Shown: one piece after another, positions 1 through 10,600 of the stretch
Position numbering within the stretch: position 1 is the first letter of the stretch
Layout: the number at the start of each line of letters is the position of its first letter
NCBI GenBank assembly: GCA_003194525.1
Contig: NBIV01000013.1
Coordinates: 124,001-188,000, forward strand
Source of the DNA: Gracilariopsis chorda
Taxonomy: Eukaryota > Rhodophyta > Florideophyceae > Gracilariales > Gracilariaceae
Direction: 5' to 3'
DNA length: 64,000 nt
Notes under the pieces: generated by a model
The model's input: the letters and a program-made list of their open reading frames with translations, nothing else
The model's database searches: none
What the model was told of the DNA's origin: nothing
Position numbers and translations under genes: made by a program

Positions 1-867
1 AAACCGATCGCCTGCCTTCGGGTCGCACGCCGTCCGTGTTGCTTCCTTGTACCAACACGCCGCCAAACTGTCAGTGTATCTTTTCGTTATCGATGCTTTC
101 GGCTGTTTGCCCACTTGGTGCGGCATCATCTGATCGTATATTATTTGTCCCCACAACATCATGTCCCACTCGACGTGTTCCGCAAACAAGGCAAAGAATG
201 CGCTACCCCTGAATCAGCACGCTGAAAACAGCGCGTAAAAAGTCTGCACCTTGCCGCCGCCGCCGTCGTCGACGCCGCCCTGCGCGGCCACTCTTTAAAA
301 GCGCTGAGCATCCTACACGCTACGCTGTCATCACCCAACAGTGTCGGTAGTACAAAGCCACTTGAGACTACTGACCGCTCCTCCCGTCAGCTCCGCTCCT
401 TCGCTCGAGCGGGCCTGGTGGCGCAACAGAGCAGCACTCAACACACGCCAATCAGGAACAAGACCGCATCGCATCGCTTGTACATTAACTTAGTTTCCAA
501 CCTTAAAAATCGCCCTGCATCGTATTGCATCAGTCTACACCACACAATCCCGCGATATCACCTCCACCATTCAGCGCTGTAGCTATGTACACCTGCCAGA
601 CGCCTTCACCAGTGCTCCGAGAAACGCACTTAGCCAAGCCGACATTCTAACACGTCAACTTTGTAGTGACAACTATCCGCAACCCGAAAGTGCGCCTGTA
701 GCGACACTTCCCAGTCGCGTATTCGTTCATCGCGGGCATGTCGCTCACCACCTGCGCACGTCGCTTCTACGTTTCCCGCCAACAAACAAACGCCCACAGC
801 AACCACAGCAAGCCGCTTTGCGTTCCGCCACCAAACTCCCGCACTCCAGTTTACCCACGCTGCGTGC
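1..867. other. No recognisable gene; upstream region of the sirtuin
   Basis: No reading frame here resembles a known protein. A GC-rich stretch of CCG and GTC triplets lies near 250-290, followed by a TTTAAAA element near 295. The part nearest 868 presumably holds the promoter and 5' leader of the sirtuin gene, but no core element can be assigned with confidence. Confidence 0.5.
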
Positions 868-1839
868 ATGGCGCGTCTCAAGCCGCAGCTTCCTAAAGGT
901 GCATCCTTTGCCCACGATGCCGCAATCGAGTATCTGTCACATCGCCTCTCCGCTTTCCGCCACATTGCCGTCATCACAGGCGCAGGTATTTCCACTGAGT
1001 CCGGCCTAAGCGACTACCGATCCCCGGGCAAGAACAAACCGCCCCGCCCACCAATCAAGCATCAGGAATACGTCGCCAGTGCCGTAGTACGTCAGAGATA
1101 TTGGGCTCGTTCCTATGTCGGATTTCCCGTCCTGTCTAACGCCCGTCCAAACCTCGCACACCTCTCGCTAGCAGCATTGCATGACGCCGCTGGCTCACGC
1201 TTCCGCGCCCACATTACACAAAATGTGGACGGCTTGTTGCAGGCGGCCAAGTTGCCCACTGCTTCACTAATCGAATTACATGGCACTATCCACAAACTTG
1301 TGTGTCGATCTTGCGGCGCTTATGAGTTGAGAAAAACGTTTCAGACCCGTCTTAACACCCTTAATGAACAGTGGAGCAGGGAATTAGGAACGTATAGTTA
1401 CCGACCAGATGGAGATGCCGACCTGGATAGCGAGCTCGTACATGGGTTTCGTGTACCTCACTGCAACGAGTGCGGCGAGGAGGCACTTATGCCGGCACTT
1501 GTATTTCACGGAGGGCAGGTCCCGGCGCATGTTGCCGATAAGGCTACCCGTATGGTGGAGCAATGTGATGCGTTGCTTGTAGTGGGTTCAACCGTGACAC
1601 CCTTTTCGGCCTATCGCTTGGTCAGACTTGCGAAACAAAGAGGGGCGTTTCTCGCATGCGTCAATTTTGGGGATACACGAGCCGATGACCTGTATGACGT
1701 CAAAGTGGAAGCCCTGGTGGGAAACGCCATGGCGCGACTTACAAATCTGCAGCTAACGGGTGGTTTCGCGGTGCGAGAGGGCTTTGAAGATGTGTTGAGG
1801 CCACAGGAAGACAAGCTGGTGCGCAGATTAGAACTTTAG
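868..1839 (+). CDS. SIR2-family NAD-dependent protein deacylase, SIRT4-like (class II)
   Basis: A sirtuin of 323 residues. Sirtuins use NAD+ to remove acyl groups (or transfer ADP-ribose) from protein lysines. Visible motifs in order are the NAD-binding GAGIS...SDYRS segment near residues 38-52, TQNVDGLL near 116-123, the catalytic histidine in LIELHGTIHKL near 135, a zinc module of two CxxC pairs (CRSC near 147, CNEC near 199), and the C-terminal GST and VNFG nucleotide-contact segments. The stretch with RQRYWAR and PNLAHLSLAAL is typical of SIRT4-type sirtuins, which are usually mitochondrial. The N-terminus (MARLKPQLPKG) is basic but short, so targeting is uncertain. The ATG at 868 begins just before the conserved fold, and no intron is needed. 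The neighbouring sulfotransferase gene is convergent, with 207 bp between stop codons. Confidence 0.93.
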   Translation: MARLKPQLPKGASFAHDAAIEYLSHRLSAFRHIAVITGAGISTESGLSDYRSPGKNKPPRPPIKHQEYVASAVVRQRYWARSYVGFPVLSNARPNLAHLSLAALHDAAGSRFRAHITQNVDGLLQAAKLPTASLIELHGTIHKLVCRSCGAYELRKTFQTRLNTLNEQWSRELGTYSYRPDGDADLDSELVHGFRVPHCNECGEEALMPALVFHGGQVPAHVADKATRMVEQCDALLVVGSTVTPFSAYRLVRLAKQRGAFLACVNFGDTRADDLYDVKVEALVGNAMARLTNLQLTGGFAVREGFEDVLRPQEDKLVRRLEL

Positions 1840-2046
1840 TTAGCAGTTATATCACCTCTGTACACAGGCGTTTACAAAGAGGGTGGACCGTGACATGACG
1901 ACCATCGGCTTTGACCTCGGTTTGACATCCGGACGGACATACACGCTACGTGCCTGCTTGAATGAGGGGTTTTTTTTTTTGAAGTGTAGGATGAGCAGTT
2001 GTTTGTACATGGCGCTAATGCAATGGTAGAAAACGTGTAGGGTGAA

Positions 2047-3126
2047 TCAGGAAGGTGGAGGCGGCGGCGGAAAGTGCTCTGTGGGACGAGTGTCTGATGG
2101 GTGGTCGGTTTGAGGCGCCTGAAAGTCGACAGGTGGTACAAAGCCTGGCTGAAAGTTTGTGCCATTAAAGACGGAGTAAAAGTGAATGGTACCGGCTGGA
2201 ACGGTTTGGTAAGGGAGCAGCTCAAAGTCGCGCTTGTAGTACTGCAGAGCGAGTTGAAGAGCGCGGTCGGAAAAGAAATCGGACAGATTGCGGGAGTAGA
2301 CGGGGCTGCGGTGGATTTGAAAGGCAGTGAGGTTCTCGTGCCAATTGAGGTTTTGTAAAAGAGCATGAGCATCGTCTGCTAGCGTTTCCAGGTGGAGATA
2401 GTAGTTGTACTGAATGTGATCCAAGGCACACAATTCAGTCTGGGGACGCCAGTGCTCGTTGCTGGGTTGGGTGTTGTCATTGGACAAGAGACAGTGCAGA
2501 AAAGATTCGAGGGACATGAGAGGCCCTTGCGACGGCATCGGGGTGGAGGCTATGAGCGAAGGACACTCTTGTCGCAAATGCTTGTTCCAAAAGTCTGCGC
2601 GTTGGTCTGGCCACGGAGAAGCGAGCTTGTTCTGATAGGCAGACACAAGTCTCGAGAAAGGATCTCTTACAACAACGAATTTGCGCACAGCGGTGTCGGA
2701 AAGACGCTCGATAGCGAGCTTTCGAGAGAGCCATTGGAGGCGTTGTAAACCGTTCTTGCCATGGATTTTATGAGCGTCGGCCCAGTCTGCAAAGCCCTCG
2801 CGCTTGCGCAGGAGAGGTTTGAAACGGCTGCAAGCGTTTTTGGGGATGTAGCAGTACATGACGGGTTCGGAGTTGAGGTAGTAGATGTTGCGGGGTATTT
2901 GTTGGAGTTGTTGGAGGGAGTTGCGTGGACGGATGGGGGACCATGTTGACTTGGAAGGACGGTAGTGCACGTGATGCAGATGCAGGAGAAGGACGAAGCT
3001 TAGAAGGGCAAATGCGAGGAGGGCTTCTAGTATGAAGCGAGTGAAAGTCTTGCGAGGCAGTCGGGGTGCGAGTTTGGAATGGAGGGGGAGAAGGAGGTGG
3101 GATAGGCGTCGTGAGAGGGTAGTCAT
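2047..3126 (-). CDS. Type II membrane carbohydrate sulfotransferase (Sulfotransfer_2/HNK-1 ST-like)
   Basis: A protein of 359 residues with a short cytosolic tail, one signal-anchor helix near residues 31-53 (FILEALLAFALLSFVLLLHL) and a lumenal sulfotransferase domain. The PAPS-binding motifs are present: the 5'-phosphosulfate loop CYIPKNACSRFK near 92-103, and the 3'-phosphate site RDPFSRLVSAY near 154-164. Such enzymes transfer sulfate from PAPS to sugar hydroxyls in the Golgi, which fits an alga making sulfated wall polysaccharides (inference). The acceptor sugar cannot be told from the sequence. The ATG at 3126 is the first in frame before the membrane helix. The C-terminus ends in a proline run. 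The upstream region is very C-rich on the sense strand and is shared with the divergent gene at 4109. Confidence 0.88.
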   Translation of the reverse strand: MTTLSRRLSHLLLPLHSKLAPRLPRKTFTRFILEALLAFALLSFVLLLHLHHVHYRPSKSTWSPIRPRNSLQQLQQIPRNIYYLNSEPVMYCYIPKNACSRFKPLLRKREGFADWADAHKIHGKNGLQRLQWLSRKLAIERLSDTAVRKFVVVRDPFSRLVSAYQNKLASPWPDQRADFWNKHLRQECPSLIASTPMPSQGPLMSLESFLHCLLSNDNTQPSNEHWRPQTELCALDHIQYNYYLHLETLADDAHALLQNLNWHENLTAFQIHRSPVYSRNLSDFFSDRALQLALQYYKRDFELLPYQTVPAGTIHFYSVFNGTNFQPGFVPPVDFQAPQTDHPSDTRPTEHFPPPPPPS

Positions 3127-3369
3127 TGTGTGTGTTAGGGGGGGGGGAGGAGGAATGGATAGATGGGGGAGGAAAGGAGTGGTGGAAGGTGGAGAAGTGA
3201 AGAGTTAAAAAGAATGAAAATAGAGGGGGGTGTGAGGTAGCGGGAGGGGAGAGTAGCATTTTTGGGGATGGTAGGAGTGAGTACGCTACGGGGGGCCTGG
3301 GTGGCGGGGGGGTGGTACGGGGGGCGCCACGGGAGGGGCGCGTGTGCGCAAGCTGGCGGGGAACGACGT

Positions 3370-3417
<48 letters not shown>

Positions 3418-4108
3418 ACGGCGGCACTGTATTATAGAGTTTTTCTAGATATCGAAAGAGGGATAACGAACGAGGCGAAAGCAGAGAGGATCAAAAGCTT
3501 AAAAGCTGAACGGAAACTGAACGGAAATCCGCGGCTGCACTCGCTGGAACGGCTGCCAACGCGCGCGCTGCGCTGGCTCAGCGCGCGGCGTGACGATTGC
3601 TGAGCGCAACGCGCGTGCTTCCCTCGGCACACGCCCCCCCTTCGCGTATTTTTAGCGCCGCCTGTTTCTTCTTGCATTGCTGCTCACCTCCTTGCCGCCC
3701 CGCCACCGAGTGGCACTCTTCCATCCCACCACAACCACTTCGACACATCTCCGTCCAGTCCACCCCTCCCCGAGTGCCACCCCCTCCCCTGATGCCACCA
3801 CCGCAACCACCACTCCCCCCCCCCCCCCGTCTCCACAAACTGCGCTACACGCGCGCAATTACACGACAATCCTTCTATCCACACTTCCCCATAATGCTCC
3901 ACTCCGTTCTTCCCCTCAATTCAATATTCTACCACTTCCGTACTTAAACCCCACCCCCCCCCTTCCCTTCTCTTCTCCCCCTCCCCCCCCCCCACCCCAA
4001 CCCCACCTCACTCCCCGCCCCCTCCTCGCCCCCACCCCCACAGAAGTGCCCCTTCCTCCTTCCAAACTCCAACCTACCACCCTCACAAAAACTCCACCCG
4101 TCACCAAA
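3127..4108. promoter_or_regulatory. Divergent promoter region with opposed C-rich leaders
   Basis: This 982-bp spacer separates the divergent sulfotransferase (minus) and 4109 (plus) genes. Its left half is G-rich on the plus strand and its right half C-rich on the plus strand. Each gene is therefore preceded by a cytosine/pyrimidine-rich sense leader. A purer C/T tract runs from about 3945 to the ATG at 4109. The left half contains the long G homopolymer annotated separately. No TATA box is convincing. Confidence 0.55.
3370..3416. repeat. 47-base G homopolymer
   Basis: An uninterrupted run of 47 G on the plus strand, flanked by other G-rich runs from about 3130. Its exact length should be treated with caution, since long homopolymers are prone to assembly and sequencing error. 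Confidence 0.95.
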
Positions 4109-4828
4109 ATGCGTGCCTACCCAGGCTTCCGCGTCTTCATTAAGCGTCTGGATGCACAGATTGAACCCTTCCACATCCCTCTCCTCTGCGTGGCAGATCC
4201 GCCCACTCTCGAAGATCTCCGCGCCCGTCTGGAGGATTCTCCTCTGGGAGACGTCGAGAAGGACATCTTCTTCCCCAACTGGACAAAGTCTCTGCACGTC
4301 GTTCAAACCAAACTTCTCTCTGCAGAGAAGCTCCCCTCCTGGGATACCATCGAAGCCAACAAGCAGACCATCGACACTCCCGAAAAGCTCCGCTCCATCC
4401 TGGACAACGAGGAAGCCTCGCCGGGCACCACCGCCATCATCGTTCAGCAGTGTCGTAGCAAAAGGTATAGTCGTAAGAAAGACGAATCTATCAGTTCCTC
4501 TGACTCCGACACCAAACCGCCTTCCGACGTCGTTAAGCGCAACACTTCCTCTCCTCGCCAACGCAGCCCATCCAGTGTCAACCCCACCAATAACCTCACC
4601 TATGCTCTACCTGTCAACTGTATCTCCGACCTAGCATATGAGAATCGACCCATGTTTTTCATGGAGCAGCCGTATTATCCTGCCGTAGGAATGGTACCCC
4701 AACCTCACCCCGCACCTGTCTATCAACCGTGCTACACCTACCCCCCGTTTAACGTTCCAGCCTGCTATAATTACATCACAGCTCCTTCGTTCGTACAGCC
4801 TCCGTATCAAACCTTCCACACCTACTAA
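4109..4828 (+). CDS. Unknown protein with basic/serine linker and Pro-Tyr-rich C-terminus
   Basis: A reading frame of 239 residues whose function I do not recognise. The frame is open further upstream to 3677, but that part is a translation of the C-rich leader. The ATG at 4109 in context CACCAAAATG opens a more balanced composition and is the preferred start. Residues 1-115 look like a folded domain with alternating hydrophobic and charged positions. Residues 116-160 are basic and serine-rich (RSKRYSRKKDESISSSDSD), possibly nuclear-localising and phosphorylated. The last 70 residues are rich in proline, tyrosine and aromatic residues, like low-complexity regions of RNA-binding or transcription cofactors. 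A 24-base T run lies 45 bp after the stop (4874-4897). Confidence 0.6.
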   Translation: MRAYPGFRVFIKRLDAQIEPFHIPLLCVADPPTLEDLRARLEDSPLGDVEKDIFFPNWTKSLHVVQTKLLSAEKLPSWDTIEANKQTIDTPEKLRSILDNEEASPGTTAIIVQQCRSKRYSRKKDESISSSDSDTKPPSDVVKRNTSSPRQRSPSSVNPTNNLTYALPVNCISDLAYENRPMFFMEQPYYPAVGMVPQPHPAPVYQPCYTYPPFNVPACYNYITAPSFVQPPYQTFHTY

Positions 4829-7643
4829 TAGAGGATTGGGTGTGCGCTTTCTTTGTTCCTCTCTTTTGGTTTCTTTTTTTTTTTTTTTTTTTTTTTTGGA
4901 GTAGAGGCGTGTTTTCTATTCTCTTTTTCCCGTGTTAGTATTCTCTTCTTACCTCCGAACCGTTCACTTGTTAACATCCGTACACACATGTAAAGTTCAA
5001 CTCCCTCTGCACAATACCCTATACGCCAATACAGCATAACTTTTGCATGCAAATTGCAGCTGTATCTGCCAACTGTGTTCTTTGCTTTTGTTTTCACCCA
5101 AGTAACGTTGGTAACAAGTGTTAAGCACTTGCGAGCTACGAGAGTTGTGCTTTGAAAGCGTCTGCCTTGCGTAGCACACGTCAGTTCTCGGCCAACAAGA
5201 TTCGTTATTATCGCTGCACCATGTGCACAGCTCAGCAACCATTCTCGTTGTAGCAACGTCACTGCCGACACGAAAGCCTCAAACAAAACCTGACCTCGAC
5301 GACACACAACGCACTTGAAATCCACCGCACAACAGCAGACAACGCATCTCGTTAAGACGTGCCATTTTTTATTTTAAAAAAACACGCACACATGCGCGAG
5401 AGAAAAACATACATTTCCCAATCATTCCTCGCACAACACGAAGCCGGCAGATTTTTTGACAGGTATGGTGTCACATGAGGCGGCCTCATCATACGATCGA
5501 CGAATGTCGGCGCATCTTTGTTGCGCCGCTTTACAAACCAAAAAGTGGGCGCAGGCCTCAGTAACGCGAAAGCTTTTCCAAATGAACCATTATACTGACG
5601 TGGAACATAGCTGAAGCAACACGCTCAACAGAAACGAAAAAATTCACATACGTCAACTTGCTTCGAGGTGTGGTGGATGTGGTGGACTCTTGCTTCATTT
5701 AGCGCTTAACAGTGAGCCACAACATTGACAAATGAACCGCTGCCGGAATTCGCGTAGTAATACCCCAGGCGCTGTGGCACACTAGCTCGTGCAGTGTTTG
5801 GTTGCACTTCGGGACAAGCCCTTCAGGAAAGCACACTTTGCATGCGCGGAGTACTTCGTTGGAACCTGACTTCTCATACATGCTTGCGTGAACAGCGCTT
5901 CACATCCGTATCACTGTACCCAAACCGGTATCTAAAGTTAATTTCATTCCACAGCCAGCCGTAAAGACTTCGGAAACACCCCGAATACAGAACAAGATAG
6001 CAACACACTCCGTTTAACTTACTAGCCATAACTTTATGATTAGATTCACAAAAAACGTAGAATCTCCTACAGTCTTTTTTTTTGAGGGAAGAAAGGGATG
6101 TTTTTTTTGTTTGACGGGTTTATCCTGCTTCCGTGCCAGTCGGTTACAAACGACTTAATTTGTGTCAGGTGTTAACCGTTTCTTTTTTAACCGACTGGGA
6201 GCAAAGTGCGCCGTATAAAAGCAAACTTTGAATAGGGCACATGCAGTCCCGCCCGTCGAGGTGTGCCGACCTTCCGAAAAGGCTACAAAAGACTATGAAG
6301 TTACGCCGGATGAGGAAGCCAAAAGGATATGCTATTGGTTCTATTAGGGAAATTTAGCCGTCGAATAGATGATTAGCCTTCTACTTCTTCTAGAAAGTCA
6401 ATACCGCCGCCTAGGAATTAGAGGCACGTGCCCATAAACACACACACAAACTTTTGAATGTTAGAAGGGTAACCCTTACCAACCGTTTTGGTGGTGGAGG
6501 GATACAAGAACGAATTTTTCTTTGTAGCTTGTAAAGAAAAGGAATGTCCTGCGCCAAGATTGAAGAGTGAAGCAAGGAAGGTCTTCTCCAAGTTGCCTGC
6601 GAAGGGAGGCGCTATCAGAAAAGGTACCAACAGTAGACCAGACCTGACAACGCAGGACATTTTTAATCACAAGAAAAAACTCTTTGTTGTGACTGGGCAC
6701 AAATTCAAGAGTCATGAAATACTGAGAGTGAAGAGGTCTGTTTCCTGTATATATAAATCATGATGGCGATCTTATCTATATAAGTGTAACGCCTGTTAGG
6801 GTGCGTTGTCTCAAGCTTGGTATGTCTTGTTTGTCCCAAATCATGAATGTCTATGACGAATTTACTTCCGCTGAGCCTCAGCACCTGACTTGCACTCGCC
6901 GTAAGAGCATAATATCTCGCCCATTACAACACCTTTAAAATTTCGGCGTCGAAGGTGAGCGGAGATAACAAAGAATGAACAATCAAAATCTCGTGGTAGT
7001 TCGTACACTTTTTAATTAGATGTTAAAACATCTTGTAAAATACACGACATAAATTACATGTGTACGAAACCGTCATTTAGGTGTGAAGTAGCCGCTATGC
7101 GGTTGTTCCGGCAAAAACTCCTATTAACCCGTTCTCCGCGATCCTAACTTAGGAATCCGAAGTAGCTGTAGTAATGCCTTTTCCACGTGGGCTACTACAG
7201 AGTGCCAAAGTAGTCTTACGGTACCGGTTACCGTTTTGACACTTTCGTAGTGTACACGTATGACAATGTACACACAGCAGTTGATCCGAAATTTGAAATG
7301 CAGCGAGTTTGAAAGGGCAAAACAGTTGAAAACTTTTGCGAAATCTAGAAACTGACCTGTGACTTCCATGTGCACTGAACGCCGGAACAGGGTAGACGTC
7401 ATGCCTGCGAGGTTTCTTTACCTATTTGTCTGTATAAGCGTCAAGAACCGCCCTACTCCCCAAGCAGCACTTTGCCCCACACTCCACTCCCCTTTATTTC
7501 GCAGCCTCTCACTTCAGAGGCGCCGAGTGGCCATCCGTACCTGCCACGAGCGACCTCCGCAGTGACGCCCATTATTTGGAGCCTAGGCGTCGCAGAGAGC
7601 AACGGACTAGCGTATGCGCTTTGTTCTTCGCAGCTAACAAAGA
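4829..7643. other. Gene-poor interval
   Basis: No recognisable gene is present. The interval holds a T24 run (4874-4897), an 11-bp inverted repeat (6136-6146 with 6188-6198) and one copy of the microsatellite-tailed repeat (6237-6450). The last few hundred bases are presumably the SPT6 promoter and leader. Confidence 0.6.
6237..6450 (+). mobile_element. Microsatellite-tailed repeat, copy A (likely 3' end of a non-LTR retrotransposon)
   Basis: This segment matches, in opposite orientation, segments at 37216-37410 plus 32303-32329 (copy B), 58903-59202 (copy C) and 62884-62945 (copy D). Shared parts in order are a reading-frame tail ending in TPDEEAKRICYWFY and a TAG stop (6345-6347), about 90 bp of 3' sequence including GGAATTAGAGGCACGTGCCC, and a (CA)n tail at 6436-6450. 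Copies with a constant 3' end, variable 5' extent and a simple-repeat tail are typical of 5'-truncated LINE insertions. No reverse transcriptase part is seen here. Confidence 0.55.
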
Positions 7644-10600
7644 ATGTCTGACAACGAGGGAATGTACGAAGATGAGGCACGCGAGGAGCCTGAGGAAGAC
7701 AACTTTGAGGATTCCAGTGAGGAAGAAGAGGACGAGGATAACTATGAGAAGGATGACTTCATCATTGATGACGCTGAAGATGGTGAAGGTGACGACTTGG
7801 CCGCTCCCATACCACGTCTAAACAATGCCGCATTTGATGAAGTGAAACGCAAAAAGAAGAAGAAACGACGTCGTTATCGCGAGGACTCTCCTGAGTTGGC
7901 TGAGGGAGATCTCCAACTTCTGGAAGAAGAGGGTGTACGAATTGACAGACGTAAGAAGCTTAAGAGACTTCGCAAAAGTGCGGCGGATGAAGAAGACCTC
8001 GCTTTCAATGATGATGCTCGAGATTTCGTAGACGATGATGAAGATGAAGAAGAACAGTACAGAGCGCGCCGAAGGGCAGCGGATGAACCCGTCGATTACG
8101 ACGATGATATGGACGATTTCATTGACGATGGCGGCAGGAAAAAGAAAGCCACAGCAGAACGAGAAGGTCTTGTCAGTTCCGAAGCCGTACGACATGCCCG
8201 CTCCATTTTCGGTGATGCGGAGGAAATGACACAGTATAAGGGCGCTCACAAACTCTTCAAGGCCGGCCAGAGACGAGATGGCGACGACGAAGAAGATAAA
8301 GATTTCAAGGTCGATGATGATGAAGGTGCACCTAACGGTCGCCCGCTTCGCAAACTCCAAGATCATGATCTTGATGATATGGATGATTATGATGAAGAGA
8401 TGCAAGATAGAGAGCTGCCGCGGAGAGATCCAGAAGGCGAAGCGATAGCAAAAGAACTAACAGCTTCCAAGGATGACGCTGAGAAGGTTACCAGAATTGT
8501 CACAACGGACATCCCAGAGCAGCTTCAAGACCATTTTGGTCCAGACTTTAAGGTTCCAACAGAATCACAAATTCAAGAAGAAGCAGAATGGATATACCGT
8601 CATGGCTTCAGGGACAACCCACTTTACTTGCATGTTACGCGTTTTCCAGCTGAGGAAGTGAAGAAACGAATAGTAGTCCTGCTGTCCTACATGAAAATTG
8701 ACAGCCTTGATGTCCCCTTCATTGCCATGTATCGAAAGGATTACATTACTCCCTACTTGATCCATCCCGCTGGCGAAGTGCAAAGGGACCCCGACCCTCA
8801 GTCCGAAGCATATTCACAAGAGCCTATGAAGACGCCTTTTGGTTTCAACTCAATCGCTCATGAGGACCGTCACTTGCACTGCTCGTTTGATCACAAACGG
8901 GGTGTCCCAGCTGGATATGATGACGGCTTTGGAGATTGGACAACTCTATGGCATATACTTGATCTTGACAAACGGTATGCAGATCTCTTGAATCTTAAGA
9001 AAACTGTCATTCGGGCTGCCGAAGAAGCCGCAGATAAAGGAATTCATGATTCGATTGTTGATGATGTTAAAAGTATGGTCATAACTTCTGATATTGAACA
9101 AACGGTGAGAGACGCTAATAGGCAATTACGGCTTGCACTGCAACTGAAGGAGGCCATGGAACCAGATGACGATGAGGACGACGAAAACGGTGGTCTGAAG
9201 TCAAACAAGCGTCCCCTGAAGCGGAAGAACAAGTACAACGACTACTGCGCCCGTGGATATCGAGATCTTGCGAAAGAGTTCGGCCTGACAGCTGGACAGG
9301 TTGGGGAGAACCTCAAAGGCGCTGCAGAGTATGGCGGAAGTGTTCAAGTCCATGTTCCAGCAGAAGCTGACGATGAGCCTATGGCGCTCGCCACAAGATA
9401 TGCTGCTCGCTTGGAAAGCAATCTAAACCTGGCATCGGAAGCGGACAACGACCGATTAGCGATGGCCGCAGGAAGGATCTTGTACGCTGCAAGATTTATT
9501 TTGACAACCGAGATTGTTGCCGATATGACCGTAGTGCAGACAGCCCGGAAGATTATATGCGAGCCTGGCACTGTGTCAGTTTCGACCATTCCAACCGCTC
9601 AAGGAATTGCTCAAGTTGGGGATAATCATCCATTGCGTGCTGTGACAAGTTTATTCGAGAAGAAGCTTGACAGCTTTACAAACACATCAGATTATGTGTT
9701 AATTCGCAGGGCTGTTGAGCTTGGATTCGCAGAGATGGACATTGTACTGCAACCTGAACTGATTACTAGTTTCGAACGTATGCTTAGCTCCGCTTTCCTT
9801 GTCTCAGAGTTGGAAATCACATCACCGCTGGTGGAAAAATGGAACAAAGAGCGACTATTGATTGTCGAAGATGTTAAGACCGCAATCGTCAAACAGATGA
9901 AGGAGGAGATTGAGCACGATTTACGTGAAAGCACTGCTCTTGTGCTCAGGAGCAAGATTTGTCAAGCAGCGTCACGGCGGTTCTTGTTGGGACCTAGCAT
10001 ACCCAATCCATCTGATAATGCTTGCCCAAGAGTTCTGTCTTTTTGTGTGACATCAGAGGATGATGAGGAGGCCGATCCACTCCAAACCAAGAGGGACTCC
10101 ACGGCTGTCAAGGAAAAAGGCCAAGCGACTTCGGATCGGCGCGTAGCACGAGAACGAATTACTATGGCGGAACTGGACGAAAATGGAGAGTATAAGAATG
10201 GTTATGAGATGTTTGCAGGATGGCTGAGACGTCCAAAGCGCGGACCGCAAGCGGAACTACAGAAGCAAATCAAGGAACAGCTGAAAGGTTACGTCACACG
10301 TTCCAGAGCGCAGACCATGGTCATAGGACTTGGCAGCGGTGGAAAAGCAGCTCTGCGTCTGCATGAAGACCTAATGGATGCAGTGGCAGAAATGGCTTGC
10401 GCAAAGACCTCGGACGATGGGGAAGAGCCTTTGAGGCCGGAGATGCTTACAAATACAGAGCTTCAACAAGTTCAAGGAATTTACGATGACTATTCAAAGA
10501 GTCCGGAGGAAAAGACGATGGAAATCAGGCGAATAATTGGAAAGTATGTTATCTTGACTGACGAGTTCCCTGCCAGGGTTTATGCAAGAACGAAGTGGAT

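Noticed and set aside
3677..4108. N-terminal extension of the 4109 gene and non-ATG extensions of the NAPE-PLD-like, C2H2, Mpv17 B and GT2 B frames
   Set aside because: These parts contain no ATG in frame or only translate the C-rich leader; the first good ATG was used instead.
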